Below are positions 27,791-36,162 of a DNA stretch of 64,000 nt, piece by piece; positions within the stretch are counted from its first letter, which is position 1, and each line of letters begins with the position of its first letter. Position numbers and translations under genes: made by a program. Source of the stretch: CALODP01 sp942492055 (GTDB lineage Bacteria > Bacteroidota > Ignavibacteria > Ignavibacteriales > Melioribacteraceae); contig CALODP010000023.1 of assembly GCA_942492055.1 (NCBI GenBank), positions 124,001-188,000 on the forward strand, written 5' to 3'. The notes beneath the pieces were generated by a model that saw only the letters and a list, made by a program, of their open reading frames with translations, did no database searches and had not been told where the DNA came from.

Positions 27791-29743
27791 CTATCGCAAA
27801 TCTATCGAAATTATCCGGTCTTCTTGCTCGATAATTGAGACAATATTTTCTCCTTCGATTAATTTACCGAAAATAGTATATCTTCCGTTTAGATGAGGAT
27901 AATCTTCCTGCATAACAAACCATTGAGAGCCTTCGGTGTCATTTCCGGCACTGGCCATCCCAACGTATCCTTTATCGAAGGAAAGGGGAGAGGATTCGGT
28001 AATTATTTCATATCCGGGGCCGCTCCATCCGGTTCCGGAGGGATCTCCGGTTTGAATTACAAATCCCGGTACAACTCTGTGAAAGGAGACATTATCATAG
28101 AATCCTTCTTCTGTTATTTTAATAAAATTACCAACGGATATCGGAGCGAATTCGGGTAATAATTCAATGGAAAAGGACCCTTTATTTGTCTTAATTGTGG
28201 CTGTTCTGTATTTGAAGGCAGAATCCCAAATTTTGGCAAATAAGGCAGAATCAAACTTTGTTTGTTTTGATTTCTTTCCCGATAGTTTTAATACATAGTT
28301 CCTAACAGATGCAATTTCGGATCTTTCCAAAATTGAAAGTATGGTTTGTAAATAATCGCCGGATACTTTCGAGGATAATCGAATGAAGGAGAGAAGAGTC
28401 TCGTTGAATTGCGGATTATCTTTTAAAGATAGGGTTCTCTTTAATAGAATTTCCTGTAGCTCATCGGAAATTGAGCCAATAATCGGTTTCTTTAATCCTT
28501 CCGCGAGTATTGCCAACGGAGCAGGTTTATTCGATGCGAATAATGAAAGAATTGTCTCACAATAGAGGGAATCAGTTAGTAAAGAATCCTGTAATTGTAA
28601 TATTGAATTATAGACTTCCATACGGGTAAGTTCATCATCGTTATTAACCATTTCGCGCAACAGTTGAAATGTCTCGCGATATGAGGAATCTGATTCCGAA
28701 AGTAGTTTCGCGAAATAGAGTGGTTTTACATTATCTCGATATTGATTTATCAGATTTGTATGGGAATCATTAGAAAAATGGGATAGAGTTAAAAATGTTT
28801 CCCCCTTTAATTTATCGGAATATTTGCCTGAAAGTATTTTATTAAATACTATTTCCATGTTCGAAGGAATCTTAAATTCCGCATCAATATTTCTGAGTGA
28901 TATTAGGGTGGTTACCGCAACATTAGGGTTTGAATCTTCCGCCAATAACAATAAATGGGAAATAACTTCATTTTTATCACGAATGAATTGCAAAGAACGG
29001 GCTAATTCATTTCTGATCGTCCATGAAGTATTATTTTTGAGATTGCAGATTGTATTACTATCGGTTGGAGCTGATTCTAATTTCCGCATTCCTCTTAGGA
29101 TATTCAAAATTTCATTATCCGAAATATCATCTTGCTTCAGCAATGAATCAAATTGTACAATAGTATTCTCATGTGGAGTAATTCTACTAATTGCGTATAA
29201 AATTTCTTCTCTATTTTCGTTATAGCTATTATCACTTAGCATTTTAAGAAGAAGAGACGGTATTCTATCCTTTAAGAGATTATTCCTATATATACTAACC
29301 AAAGCCGTAGGAAATCCGGTGAGAGGAATTGATTTATTGGAATAACAATTAATTAGACGTTCCGCTGCAAGAGAATCAGCCAGTTTACCAATCGCTATAT
29401 TTATTTGGTAAGGATTTTCCGATAATTTCAATTTATCGAATAGATAATTAATGGAATTAGCGGAGTAGCCTAATTGTCCCAGAGAGAAGGGAATGTAATT
29501 GGTATGCTTGTCATAATCCTGACTAATTATCGAAGAGGCCCAAAGAGTATCTTTGGAATTAGCTAAAGATAGGAGAGCCGCGTTGACCGATACCGGATTA
29601 TTCGAATAGAGATAATTGTTAATTATGTTTTTGTTGAACTCTCTTGTGAGGGTAGTATATATAAGTTCCCGATCAGTTTGCGAAAACTGACCGAAAACAT
29701 TATATGTGCAAAAAATCAAAAGTAAGAAGATTAATTTCTTCAT
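27791..29743 (-). CDS. HEAT-repeat protein fused to a cyclophilin-type peptidyl-prolyl isomerase
   Basis: 650 aa. Signal peptide about 1-19 (YNVFGQ). Residues about 20-490 are helical repeats of HEAT/Armadillo type. The last about 140 residues are a cyclophilin domain with FHRVVPGFVIQTGDP, the catalytic Arg in that motif, and SQWFVMQ and GRYTIFGKL. It would act in the periplasm as a proline isomerase or chaperone with a repeat scaffold for clients. Its start overlaps the stop of the preceding acyltransferase gene by 4 bases (ATGA), so translation is coupled to the ceramide gene. This pairing is notable but may be incidental. Confidence 0.88.
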   Translation of the reverse strand: MKKLIFLLLIFCTYNVFGQFSQTDRELIYTTLTREFNKNIINNYLYSNNPVSVNAALLSLANSKDTLWASSIISQDYDKHTNYIPFSLGQLGYSANSINYLFDKLKLSENPYQINIAIGKLADSLAAERLINCYSNKSIPLTGFPTALVSIYRNNLLKDRIPSLLLKMLSDNSYNENREEILYAISRITPHENTIVQFDSLLKQDDISDNEILNILRGMRKLESAPTDSNTICNLKNNTSWTIRNELARSLQFIRDKNEVISHLLLLAEDSNPNVAVTTLISLRNIDAEFKIPSNMEIVFNKILSGKYSDKLKGETFLTLSHFSNDSHTNLINQYRDNVKPLYFAKLLSESDSSYRETFQLLREMVNNDDELTRMEVYNSILQLQDSLLTDSLYCETILSLFASNKPAPLAILAEGLKKPIIGSISDELQEILLKRTLSLKDNPQFNETLLSFIRLSSKVSGDYLQTILSILERSEIASVRNYVLKLSGKKSKQTKFDSALFAKIWDSAFKYRTATIKTNKGSFSIELLPEFAPISVGNFIKITEEGFYDNVSFHRVVPGFVIQTGDPSGTGWSGPGYEIITESSPLSFDKGYVGMASAGNDTEGSQWFVMQEDYPHLNGRYTIFGKLIEGENIVSIIEQEDRIISIDLR

Positions 29744-30891
29744 GCGCCTTGTGTAATATTGTAAGAATCGGATTTGTTAATTGGAGTCTGATAGATTCTA
29801 TATTTCTTGTATAAAGTACCGTTCATTGCTTCAGCGCCTCTGTTCATCATATCATTGTCTTCCAAAATCCAGCTTGCTTCACCTAAAAGAATTCCGATAG
29901 CTTCTGCTCTTTTTGTTATTTCATAATAAAAGACAGAGTCGAGACCTCTTTTTTGGAATTCGGGAACAAGTCCGAGAGTAATAATTCTGGCCCATTTATA
30001 ATCTTTCTTTCGTAATAGCTTCAACCAATTGAATGGGAAGAGTTTACCATTCATTTCTTTGAATACTTCATTGTAGTCAGGTACAACAAAAGCGAAGCCT
30101 ACAATCTGTCCTTCGATCTCTCCGAAAAGAACCAGAGAAGGCTCAACTATCATTTTAAATTCTTTTGCGAGTTGATCGATTTCTTCTTCGGTCATCGGTA
30201 CGAAACCCCAGTTTGGAGCCCATGCTTTATTATAGACGTATTTTACGTTATCAAGCTCAGCTTTGAAGTTTTTCATATCGATTTCGCGAATATTAAGCTT
30301 CGAACGTTTTTTTGCAATTTCGGCAACTCGAACAAGTTTATCAGATTTAAGTAGTTTATCGTTTTCAATTTTCCAAGCGTAAAGATCTTTTTCTTTCTTT
30401 AGGCCGTAGTTATCCATCAAATCCATATAATATTTCGGATTGTAGGACATCATTACTCTCGGGGAATCGTCGAAGCCTTCAATTAAGAGTCCGTATTCAT
30501 CGTTACTAGAAGGACTAGCCGGTCCTCTCATAGCTTCGCAGCCTTTTTTATTTAACCATTCTTTTGCTGTGTCTAATAATTTATTGGCAACTTCCTGATC
30601 ATTTATACATTCGAAGAACCCGAAGAATCCGATATTTTCGTTATGAATACGATTATGCGTATGATTCTGAATAGCGGCAATTCTACCTACATATTTGCCA
30701 TCTTTTTTCGCCATAAAGAGGGCTATATCGGCATCTTTGAAAAAAGGATTTTTCTTTTTGTTTAGAATTGATTTTTTCTCGGATGTTAAAGGTGGAACCC
30801 AGTAGGGATCATCTTTGTAAATTTCGAATGCGAATTTGACGAATTTGGTAAGTTGATTTTGTTCAATAAATTCTATTTGAATTGAGCTCAT
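29740..30891 (-). CDS. GNAT-fold acyltransferase, probable bacterial ceramide synthase
   Basis: 383 aa, cytoplasmic. Two GNAT-like halves are visible; opening residues FAFEIYKDDPYWVPPL and the segment MRGPASPSSNDEYGLLIEGF match the large GNAT family found next to serine palmitoyltransferase in sphingolipid-making bacteria. In that work (Caulobacter and relatives) this family was shown to acylate the amino group of the sphingoid base. Here it lies directly downstream of spt and opposite a cerR-like gene, which supports the call by context. The active-site residues are not certain from sequence alone. GGAGG lies upstream of the ATG. Confidence 0.75.
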   Translation of the reverse strand: MSSIQIEFIEQNQLTKFVKFAFEIYKDDPYWVPPLTSEKKSILNKKKNPFFKDADIALFMAKKDGKYVGRIAAIQNHTHNRIHNENIGFFGFFECINDQEVANKLLDTAKEWLNKKGCEAMRGPASPSSNDEYGLLIEGFDDSPRVMMSYNPKYYMDLMDNYGLKKEKDLYAWKIENDKLLKSDKLVRVAEIAKKRSKLNIREIDMKNFKAELDNVKYVYNKAWAPNWGFVPMTEEEIDQLAKEFKMIVEPSLVLFGEIEGQIVGFAFVVPDYNEVFKEMNGKLFPFNWLKLLRKKDYKWARIITLGLVPEFQKRGLDSVFYYEITKRAEAIGILLGEASWILEDNDMMNRGAEAMNGTLYKKYRIYQTPINKSDSYNITQGA

Positions 30892-30919
30892 TATTAAGAA
30901 AACCTCCGTAAATAAGAAA

Positions 30920-31019
30920 GGGGACCAGTCTCAAAAGTGAATAAGAGATTTTGAGCTTTGCCGTACTTAAAAGCTCAATTATCTCAGAGCTTTCAACTCT
31001 TTTGAGACCGGCCCCCTCT
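30920..31019 (-). promoter_or_regulatory. Long RNA hairpin between spt and the ceramide-synthase-like gene
   Basis: On the minus-strand transcript the outer arms pair over 19 bp with no mismatch (two G-U wobbles), bases 30918-30937 with 31001-31020 approximately. Inner arms GAGAT/ATCTC and GAGCTTT/AAAGCTC extend the structure to near a 10-nt loop. On the plus strand the two wobbles become A-C mismatches, so the structure suits minus transcription. It may act as an attenuator, processing site or weak terminator that sets the spt to acyltransferase ratio. Confidence 0.7.
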
Positions 31020-31043
31020 AAAATCAAGAATCTATATTAAGAT

Positions 31044-32234
31044 TTAGATAAGACCTAGTTCTTTACCGACTTTAGTAAAGATATCAATAATCTGATCAAG
31101 ATGTTCGTTTTCATGTGTTGCCATATAACTGGTTCTCATCATTTGTCTTCCTTCCGGCACACCGGGACGAATAAAGACATTAACAAAAACACCTTCGTCA
31201 TACAATCTTTTCCACATTTGGAAAGCGATATCATCATTTCCTACAATAACGGGAACGATAGCGGTTCTACCATCGATAACATTAAAGCCAACTTCGGTTA
31301 ATCCTTTTCTGACTCTATCGGCGTTCTGGAATAATCTTTCTACTCTCCATGGTTCCTCTTCAAGAATATCCAAGGCTGCAAGGGCAGAAGCTACAGAAGC
31401 AGGAGTAGGGGATGCGCTGAAGATAAGCGCGGAAGAATGATGCTTTAAATAATCTATGACTTTTGCTTCGCCGGCAACAAATCCACCTAAGGAAGCGAAA
31501 GTTTTACTAAAAGTACCCATTGTCATATCAACTTGATCAACGAGATCAAATTCACTGGCAGTACCTCTACCACCTTTACCAATAACACCAACGGCATGAG
31601 CATCGTCAACAAGAGTTTTGGCGTTATATTTCTTAGCTAATTCAACAAGCTTAGTAAGATCAACAATTTCGCCACCGGTACTGAAAACACCATCGGTAAC
31701 AAGAAGCTTAGGAGCATCGAGAGGCAATTTACTCAAGACTCTTTCCAAATCAACCATGTCGTTATGTTTGTATCTAACCAAATCGACAGATCCGCCTTTT
31801 GCCATAAAAGTTCCGGCAACAATACTGGCGTGATTATCTTTATCGGAAACAATATATTCACCTCTTTGAACCAAGGTAGGAATAATTCCCTGTCCGGTCT
31901 GATAACCGGTTGAATAAAGCATAACAGCTTCGGTACCGAAGAATTTCGCTAATCTTTCTTCCAATTCAATATGAAGATCTAAAGTACCTGTTAAATATCT
32001 GGATCCGGAACAACCTGTACCATACTTTTCAATAGCTTTAATTGCGGCTTCTTTCACTCTAGGATGAGCTGTTAATCCTAAGTAATTGTTTGAGCCGGCC
32101 ATAATAACTTTTTTTCCTTCAATTTGAACAACCGGGCCTTCGTTTTCTTCTATTGCTCTGAAATATGGATATACTCCTAATGATTTTATATCATCAGCGC
32201 GAGTAAAATCGTAACATTTCTTAAACAGATCCAA
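31044..32234 (-). CDS. spt: Serine palmitoyltransferase-type alpha-oxoamine synthase
   Basis: 396 aa from a TTG at 32234. AGGAGG lies 6 bases upstream and the next in-frame alternative (TTG at 32300) has no such site; the length then matches Bacteroides Spt (about 395). It is a PLP enzyme of the AONS family: NHAS (H135), DDAHAVG (D211, H213) and the PLP lysine K244 in TFSKTF. VYPYFRAIE and GTGCSGSRYLTGTLDLH favour serine palmitoyltransferase over KBL or BioF. It condenses serine with an acyl-CoA or acyl-ACP to make 3-ketosphinganine, the first step of sphingolipid synthesis. The acyl donor is not shown by sequence. Confidence 0.85.
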   Translation of the reverse strand: MDLFKKCYDFTRADDIKSLGVYPYFRAIEENEGPVVQIEGKKVIMAGSNNYLGLTAHPRVKEAAIKAIEKYGTGCSGSRYLTGTLDLHIELEERLAKFFGTEAVMLYSTGYQTGQGIIPTLVQRGEYIVSDKDNHASIVAGTFMAKGGSVDLVRYKHNDMVDLERVLSKLPLDAPKLLVTDGVFSTGGEIVDLTKLVELAKKYNAKTLVDDAHAVGVIGKGGRGTASEFDLVDQVDMTMGTFSKTFASLGGFVAGEAKVIDYLKHHSSALIFSASPTPASVASALAALDILEEEPWRVERLFQNADRVRKGLTEVGFNVIDGRTAIVPVIVGNDDIAFQMWKRLYDEGVFVNVFIRPGVPEGRQMMRTSYMATHENEHLDQIIDIFTKVGKELGLI

Positions 32235-32363
32235 ATTTTTCCTCCTAGGAAATTTATTAAAGTGAGGTATTTTTCTTATTTTTGCTAAGAATCCTAGCAA
32301 ATTAAATCAAAAGTTATATTTAAATCAGGATAAAATCAATCATTATAACAATCTGAAAATAAA

Positions 32364-33359
32364 ATGGACAAAAAAAATATTGCTGTTGTAACCGGAGGAA
32401 CCGGTTTCGTCGGAAGTCATTTGGTTGACTTATTATTGAAAGAGGGATATGCGGTAAAATGCATCACCAGAAAGAGTAGTAATTTAAGATGGTTAGAGGG
32501 GAAATCAGTAGAGATACATGATTGCGGATTATATAATAAAGAAGAATTGAAAAAGGTATTACAAGATGCCGATTACCTGTTTCATATAGCTGGAATAGTT
32601 AAGGCGAAAAGTGAAGAAGAGTATTTTAAGGGAAATGTAGAAACAACCAGAAATCTGCTTGATGTTTGTTTGGAAATAAATCCGAATATTAAGCGAATAA
32701 TGGTTACCAGTAGCCAAACAGCTGCAGGGCCGAGTGTAGGTGGGAAAACCATTGACGAAACAAAAGAAATGGAACCACTTACCAGATACGGAAAAAGTAA
32801 GAAAGCGGAAGAAGAGATGGTTAGAAAATACATGGAAAAGCTTCCGATTACAATTGTTAGACCTCCGGCTGTTTACGGGGAGAGAGATACTGAAATATAT
32901 CTGATATTCAGAACTTTCAAAATGATGCGTCTCTTCACGATGATCGGTTTCAATAAGAAGAAAGTTTCTATGATTCATGTTACTGATCTTGTCAGGGGAA
33001 TGTTTTTAGCCGCTACAAAGGAAAAAGGTAAAGGAGAAACATATTTTATAACCTCAAAGGAATTCTATAATTGGCCACAGATTGGAAAGATTATTTCCGA
33101 GGCAATGGGTAAGAAGGCTTTGTTCTTGAGATTGCCACACTGGTTGGTTTATACCGTGGCTGTTTTTGCGCAGTTCTTCGCGATGTTTAGCAGTAAGGCT
33201 GCTACGTTCAATATTGAAAAGGCAAGAGATTTTGTTCAGCCATATTGGACTTGTAGCCATGAAAAAGCGAAAAAAGATTTGGGATTTGTTCAGGAAGTTT
33301 CAATTGAAGAAGGGATGAAACGAACCATTCGTTGGTACGAAGAGATGAAATGGTTATAA
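32364..33359 (+). CDS. cerR: Extended SDR (NAD-dependent epimerase family), probable ceramide reductase
   Basis: 331 aa. Rossmann motif GGTGFVGSH (residues 11-19), SSQTAAGPS with the catalytic Ser region, and YGKSK holding the YxxxK pair. A hydrophobic stretch near 265-280 may touch the membrane. It lies divergent from spt, with 130 bases between starts that must hold both promoters. In bacterial ceramide synthesis an SDR of this type reduces the keto group of the oxidised ceramide. With spt and the GNAT gene it completes the three-enzyme set, so the call rests on family plus context. Confidence 0.75.
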   Translation: MDKKNIAVVTGGTGFVGSHLVDLLLKEGYAVKCITRKSSNLRWLEGKSVEIHDCGLYNKEELKKVLQDADYLFHIAGIVKAKSEEEYFKGNVETTRNLLDVCLEINPNIKRIMVTSSQTAAGPSVGGKTIDETKEMEPLTRYGKSKKAEEEMVRKYMEKLPITIVRPPAVYGERDTEIYLIFRTFKMMRLFTMIGFNKKKVSMIHVTDLVRGMFLAATKEKGKGETYFITSKEFYNWPQIGKIISEAMGKKALFLRLPHWLVYTVAVFAQFFAMFSSKAATFNIEKARDFVQPYWTCSHEKAKKDLGFVQEVSIEEGMKRTIRWYEEMKWL

Positions 33360-33754
33360 TTCAACGGGGTTTTCCGATACAAAAGATGTGTAATAGTTTC
33401 TTTTGTGTCGGAATTACCAAATCCTTTTGCTATTACCGAGCCGTTCCATTTTACTAATAGGTCCTTAGCTAAAGTAATTTCCAAATTCTTTTCCCCCTTT
33501 TCGATGATAAATATATTAGAGAAAGTGATATTAGAATTTGTTGTGAGATGGTCGATGTGCCAATGAATCTTTTTCGTGGGGGAGAGATGGCGCATAAGAC
33601 GAGCGTTTAAATTCTTTTGCGCGCTTCCGACATAATAGTAGTATCCAGCGGGGAAGATTATGTCGGAGAATCTTTTCGCGGTAATTCCGAATTCTTGTTT
33701 CGCAAATAACTCAAGTACATATATTCCCGAGGGACAATTAGTTGTTTTGCGCAC
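33290..33754 (-). CDS. DUF123 GIY-YIG-like nuclease domain protein
   Basis: 154 aa. The segment YYYVGSAQKNLNARLMRHLS followed by KKIHWHIDHL is the DUF123 signature, a GIY-YIG superfamily branch also found fused to endonuclease III in archaea. Activity is not established for most members. The 3-prime end overlaps the convergent cerR end by 70 bases on the opposite strand. The 5-prime end overlaps the next minus gene (33738) by 17 bases. Confidence 0.8.
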   Translation of the reverse strand: MRKTTNCPSGIYVLELFAKQEFGITAKRFSDIIFPAGYYYYVGSAQKNLNARLMRHLSPTKKIHWHIDHLTTNSNITFSNIFIIEKGEKNLEITLAKDLLVKWNGSVIAKGFGNSDTKETITHLLYRKTPLNYNHFISSYQRMVRFIPSSIETS

Positions 33755-34148
33755 CTTCTTTTATCCATTGTTCAATTCCATCAATATGATTTTTCTTTAA
33801 CGGATAAGCCGCGTCTGGAGGAGGCATAATAGGAAGCCCGATTCCTTTAATGCGCCATAGCAATACACTTGTTTCCGGAGAATATGGATCAATTATTCCC
33901 GGGCGGGTAGCTTCGTCATATGTTTCCAGGCTATAGCTGCCAGCTCTGTAGGAATTGTTGTGGCAATCGCTAATAGCGCATCTGTTTTGAAATACCGGAT
34001 AAACATGTTCTTGAAATGAAACATTCTTTGAAGGGAAAACAATTTCCTTATCTACGTCAGTAACCGTATCGTCGCAAGCAACTAATACTAAAAATAAGAG
34101 GAAAGAAAAGAGGATAATTATATTAAAAGCTTTTGTTCTTATAGACAT
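33738..34148 (-). CDS. Lipoprotein with a cytochrome-c-like CxxxxCH motif
   Basis: 136 aa from the ATG at 34148 (a GTG at 34175 is less likely). The signal peptide ends in a lipobox (LVLVAC). The mature part has VYPVFQNRCAISDCHN and a C-terminal IMPPPDAAYPLKKNHIDGI with EQWIKEGA, the layout of small planctomycete-type or PSCyt heme-like domains. The spacing CxxxxCH is longer than classical CxxCH, so heme binding is uncertain. Likely periplasmic and membrane anchored. Confidence 0.75.
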   Translation of the reverse strand: MSIRTKAFNIIILFSFLLFLVLVACDDTVTDVDKEIVFPSKNVSFQEHVYPVFQNRCAISDCHNNSYRAGSYSLETYDEATRPGIIDPYSPETSVLLWRIKGIGLPIMPPPDAAYPLKKNHIDGIEQWIKEGAQNN

Positions 34149-34315
34149 TTTGTTTTCCCGATTATTAACTGGCACAAAATTAAGAATAAAACCTGAGAGA
34201 AAAAAACAGTTATGAGTTTTTGCCTAATGAATAGGGATAAAGAAGAAAAGAGTTGCATTATTTCCGAACAATAATTAAATTCGCATCTGTTCTTATTGAA
34301 GAATATGAAAATAAT

Positions 34316-34388
34316 GGGGCTATAGCTCAGCTGGGAGAGCGTTTGACTGGCAGTCAAAAGGTCAGCGGTTCGATCCCGCTTAGCTCCA
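34316..34388 (+). tRNA. tRNA-Ala (GGC)
   Basis: 73 bases in a complete cloverleaf. The acceptor stem GGGGCTA/TAGCTCC has the G3-U70 wobble that marks alanine tRNAs. D arm GCTC..GAGC, anticodon loop CTGGCAG with anticodon GGC (reads GCC), T arm AGCGG-TTCGATC-CCGCT, discriminator A. No CCA is encoded. Confidence 0.97.
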
Positions 34389-34395
34389 CAACTTA

Positions 34396-34430
34396 AACCC
34401 TTGTTACCTAAGAGTAGCAAGGGTTTTTTT
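34396..34430 (+). terminator. Terminator of the tRNA
   Basis: AACCCTTGTTAC pairs with GTAGCAAGGGTT (one G-U) and is followed by seven T. Confidence 0.9.
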
Positions 34431-34588
34431 GTTTTATTAATCAGAATAAACCTTCCGTAGTCTTTCTAATAATATTATCATGAAAAAACAATCATTGTGC
34501 ATAGTCTGTTATCTAACATGATGATATTAAATTATGTATATTGGTTTTCTTAAAAATAGACTTTAATATTATATTTATATTAGATAAA

Positions 34589-35365
34589 GTGAAAAGCAAA
34601 GTTATTTTCCATATTGGCATATTATTTCTTGTAATTATTAATGAAATGCCGGCTCAAAATACTTCACATTTTACATGCCACTCTCCTGAAGTAAGAAAAG
34701 TGGGGTATTATAATTATTCATCTTCGAATAAAAAGCCTTCGAAAAGGAAGGTTTGGATGTTTACAGAATATTCAAAATCTCTCTCTTTTTCGAAACATTA
34801 TCAGACAATTACTAATTATGCTCTCTATTTGGGTAGTTATGATAAACCAAATTCGCGCAAAAGACTTGGCCTGCTCTTTTCATATATCCCTATTGATAAG
34901 AGAAGCTCTTCTTTAAAATACATTAATGATAAGGTCTATCGGGTTGGGCTCGGTTATGATTGCAATAATTACTTTTCAAATTATATGAAAGATTTCCGGT
35001 GTTATTACAAATATGGTTTTAGCATCCAAGGGATAATTTATGACTTTAGAAATCATATAGAAGAAGTTGACGATTACGACGAGGACGAAGAGGATTATGA
35101 TGTAGAAGATAATGAATTGGGAATAGTAGAAGCGATTAAGTTTCTGGATGTTATGGCAAGTTTTTCGTACGAAGTTAATTGTGGCTTCGGTGTAATGCTA
35201 TTGCAATCCAACGACATAAACATTTGTGCCGATTTACAAACCGGTTATGTACTAATGGGGAGAAGGGAGATTATTGTTGATGAAAAAGAAGAATTCTTTT
35301 CGCTGAATAATATCTTCTATGCAAGACTTAGTATCGGAATTGGATTCAAAGCATGGAAAAACTAA
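34589..35365 (+). CDS. Hypothetical exported protein, possible outer-membrane barrel
   Basis: 258 aa from a GTG at 34589, the first start giving a normal signal peptide (VIFHIGILFLVIINEMPAQN); a TTG at 34541 is also in frame. There is an acidic run near residues 168-180 (DDYDEDEEDYD). The remainder has alternating aromatic strands (YRVGLGYDCNNYFSNY, FYARLSIGIGFKAW) that suggest a beta barrel ending in a hydrophobic strand. No named family recognised. Start uncertain. Confidence 0.55.
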   Translation: MKSKVIFHIGILFLVIINEMPAQNTSHFTCHSPEVRKVGYYNYSSSNKKPSKRKVWMFTEYSKSLSFSKHYQTITNYALYLGSYDKPNSRKRLGLLFSYIPIDKRSSSLKYINDKVYRVGLGYDCNNYFSNYMKDFRCYYKYGFSIQGIIYDFRNHIEEVDDYDEDEEDYDVEDNELGIVEAIKFLDVMASFSYEVNCGFGVMLLQSNDINICADLQTGYVLMGRREIIVDEKEEFFSLNNIFYARLSIGIGFKAWKN

Positions 35366-35423
35366 GCAGAGTTGCAGATAAAGTATTAACTGAAATATTA
35401 TTAAGTATAGTAAGGATAAAAGG

Positions 35424-36143
35424 ATGGATCATAAGATTCACGCGAAAGTATTGATAGCAAGTTTGTTAGTGGTCTTACTTATTAGCAGTCAGAGTTTCGG
35501 GCAACGATTAAAGTTCTACGGAGGAACCGGATACCAGCTGCATTTTGATAGGGGGATTACGATTGATGATGATGAACTCTCGAAAAGAGATCATCGAATT
35601 GGACGTTATTTTGACAATCCGTTGGAATTAAACTTCGGAGTGGCATGGTATTTTGCTTCGAGTAAGAATTATTTCTTTCTGGTCGGTGCGGATTTTACAT
35701 ACGCGAAAATGACAGCCGCCAGTGATGTAAAGAGAGATATTTATTATTCTAAGGAACTTGAGGTTATGTCCTTTTGCGCTAATGTAGGGATTGGATATAA
35801 TATCAAATCATTGCTTGGAAAAACAGTTTCCTTGAAAATAGGTTTTCCGACAAAAGAATATCAAGGAGAGAAGAAAGAGGGAGAGTTTACTTACAAAGCT
35901 ATATTTGATGAAAAGTATTTTGTTCGGTTTGATCTTGGCTTCGAAAAGGAAGATTTTATAGCAAATAATATAAATTTGGATTACGGTATGAGATTTGAAC
36001 TTGGGGAGTTAGATTTGCCCAGAGTAGAAATATTTGAAAATGATAGAAAAGTGAATACCATAAATCCGGGTAAAAGCCCATATAAACATTATGATAATCA
36101 ATTGACATTCTACATTAGTGTAGCCTACGATTTCGTTTTTTAA
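35424..36143 (+). CDS. Outer-membrane beta-barrel-like protein
   Basis: 239 aa. Signal peptide about 1-26 (LLISSQSFGQ). The body has amphipathic strands (LKFYGGTGYQLHF, NFGVAWYFASSKNYFFLVGADF, ANVGIGYNI) and ends in YISVAYDFVF, a terminal aromatic residue typical of barrels inserted by BamA. AAAAGG precedes the ATG. The two lipoprotein genes that follow are on the same strand, which suggests a local envelope operon. Confidence 0.65.
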   Translation: MDHKIHAKVLIASLLVVLLISSQSFGQRLKFYGGTGYQLHFDRGITIDDDELSKRDHRIGRYFDNPLELNFGVAWYFASSKNYFFLVGADFTYAKMTAASDVKRDIYYSKELEVMSFCANVGIGYNIKSLLGKTVSLKIGFPTKEYQGEKKEGEFTYKAIFDEKYFVRFDLGFEKEDFIANNINLDYGMRFELGELDLPRVEIFENDRKVNTINPGKSPYKHYDNQLTFYISVAYDFVF

Positions 36144-36162
36144 AATTGGGAGTATCTGATTC

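Noticed and set aside
31044..32234. Glycine C-acetyltransferase (KBL) or BioF
   Set aside because: Same fold, but N-terminal motifs, length and the adjacent GNAT and SDR genes fit serine palmitoyltransferase better; no threonine dehydrogenase or biotin genes nearby.
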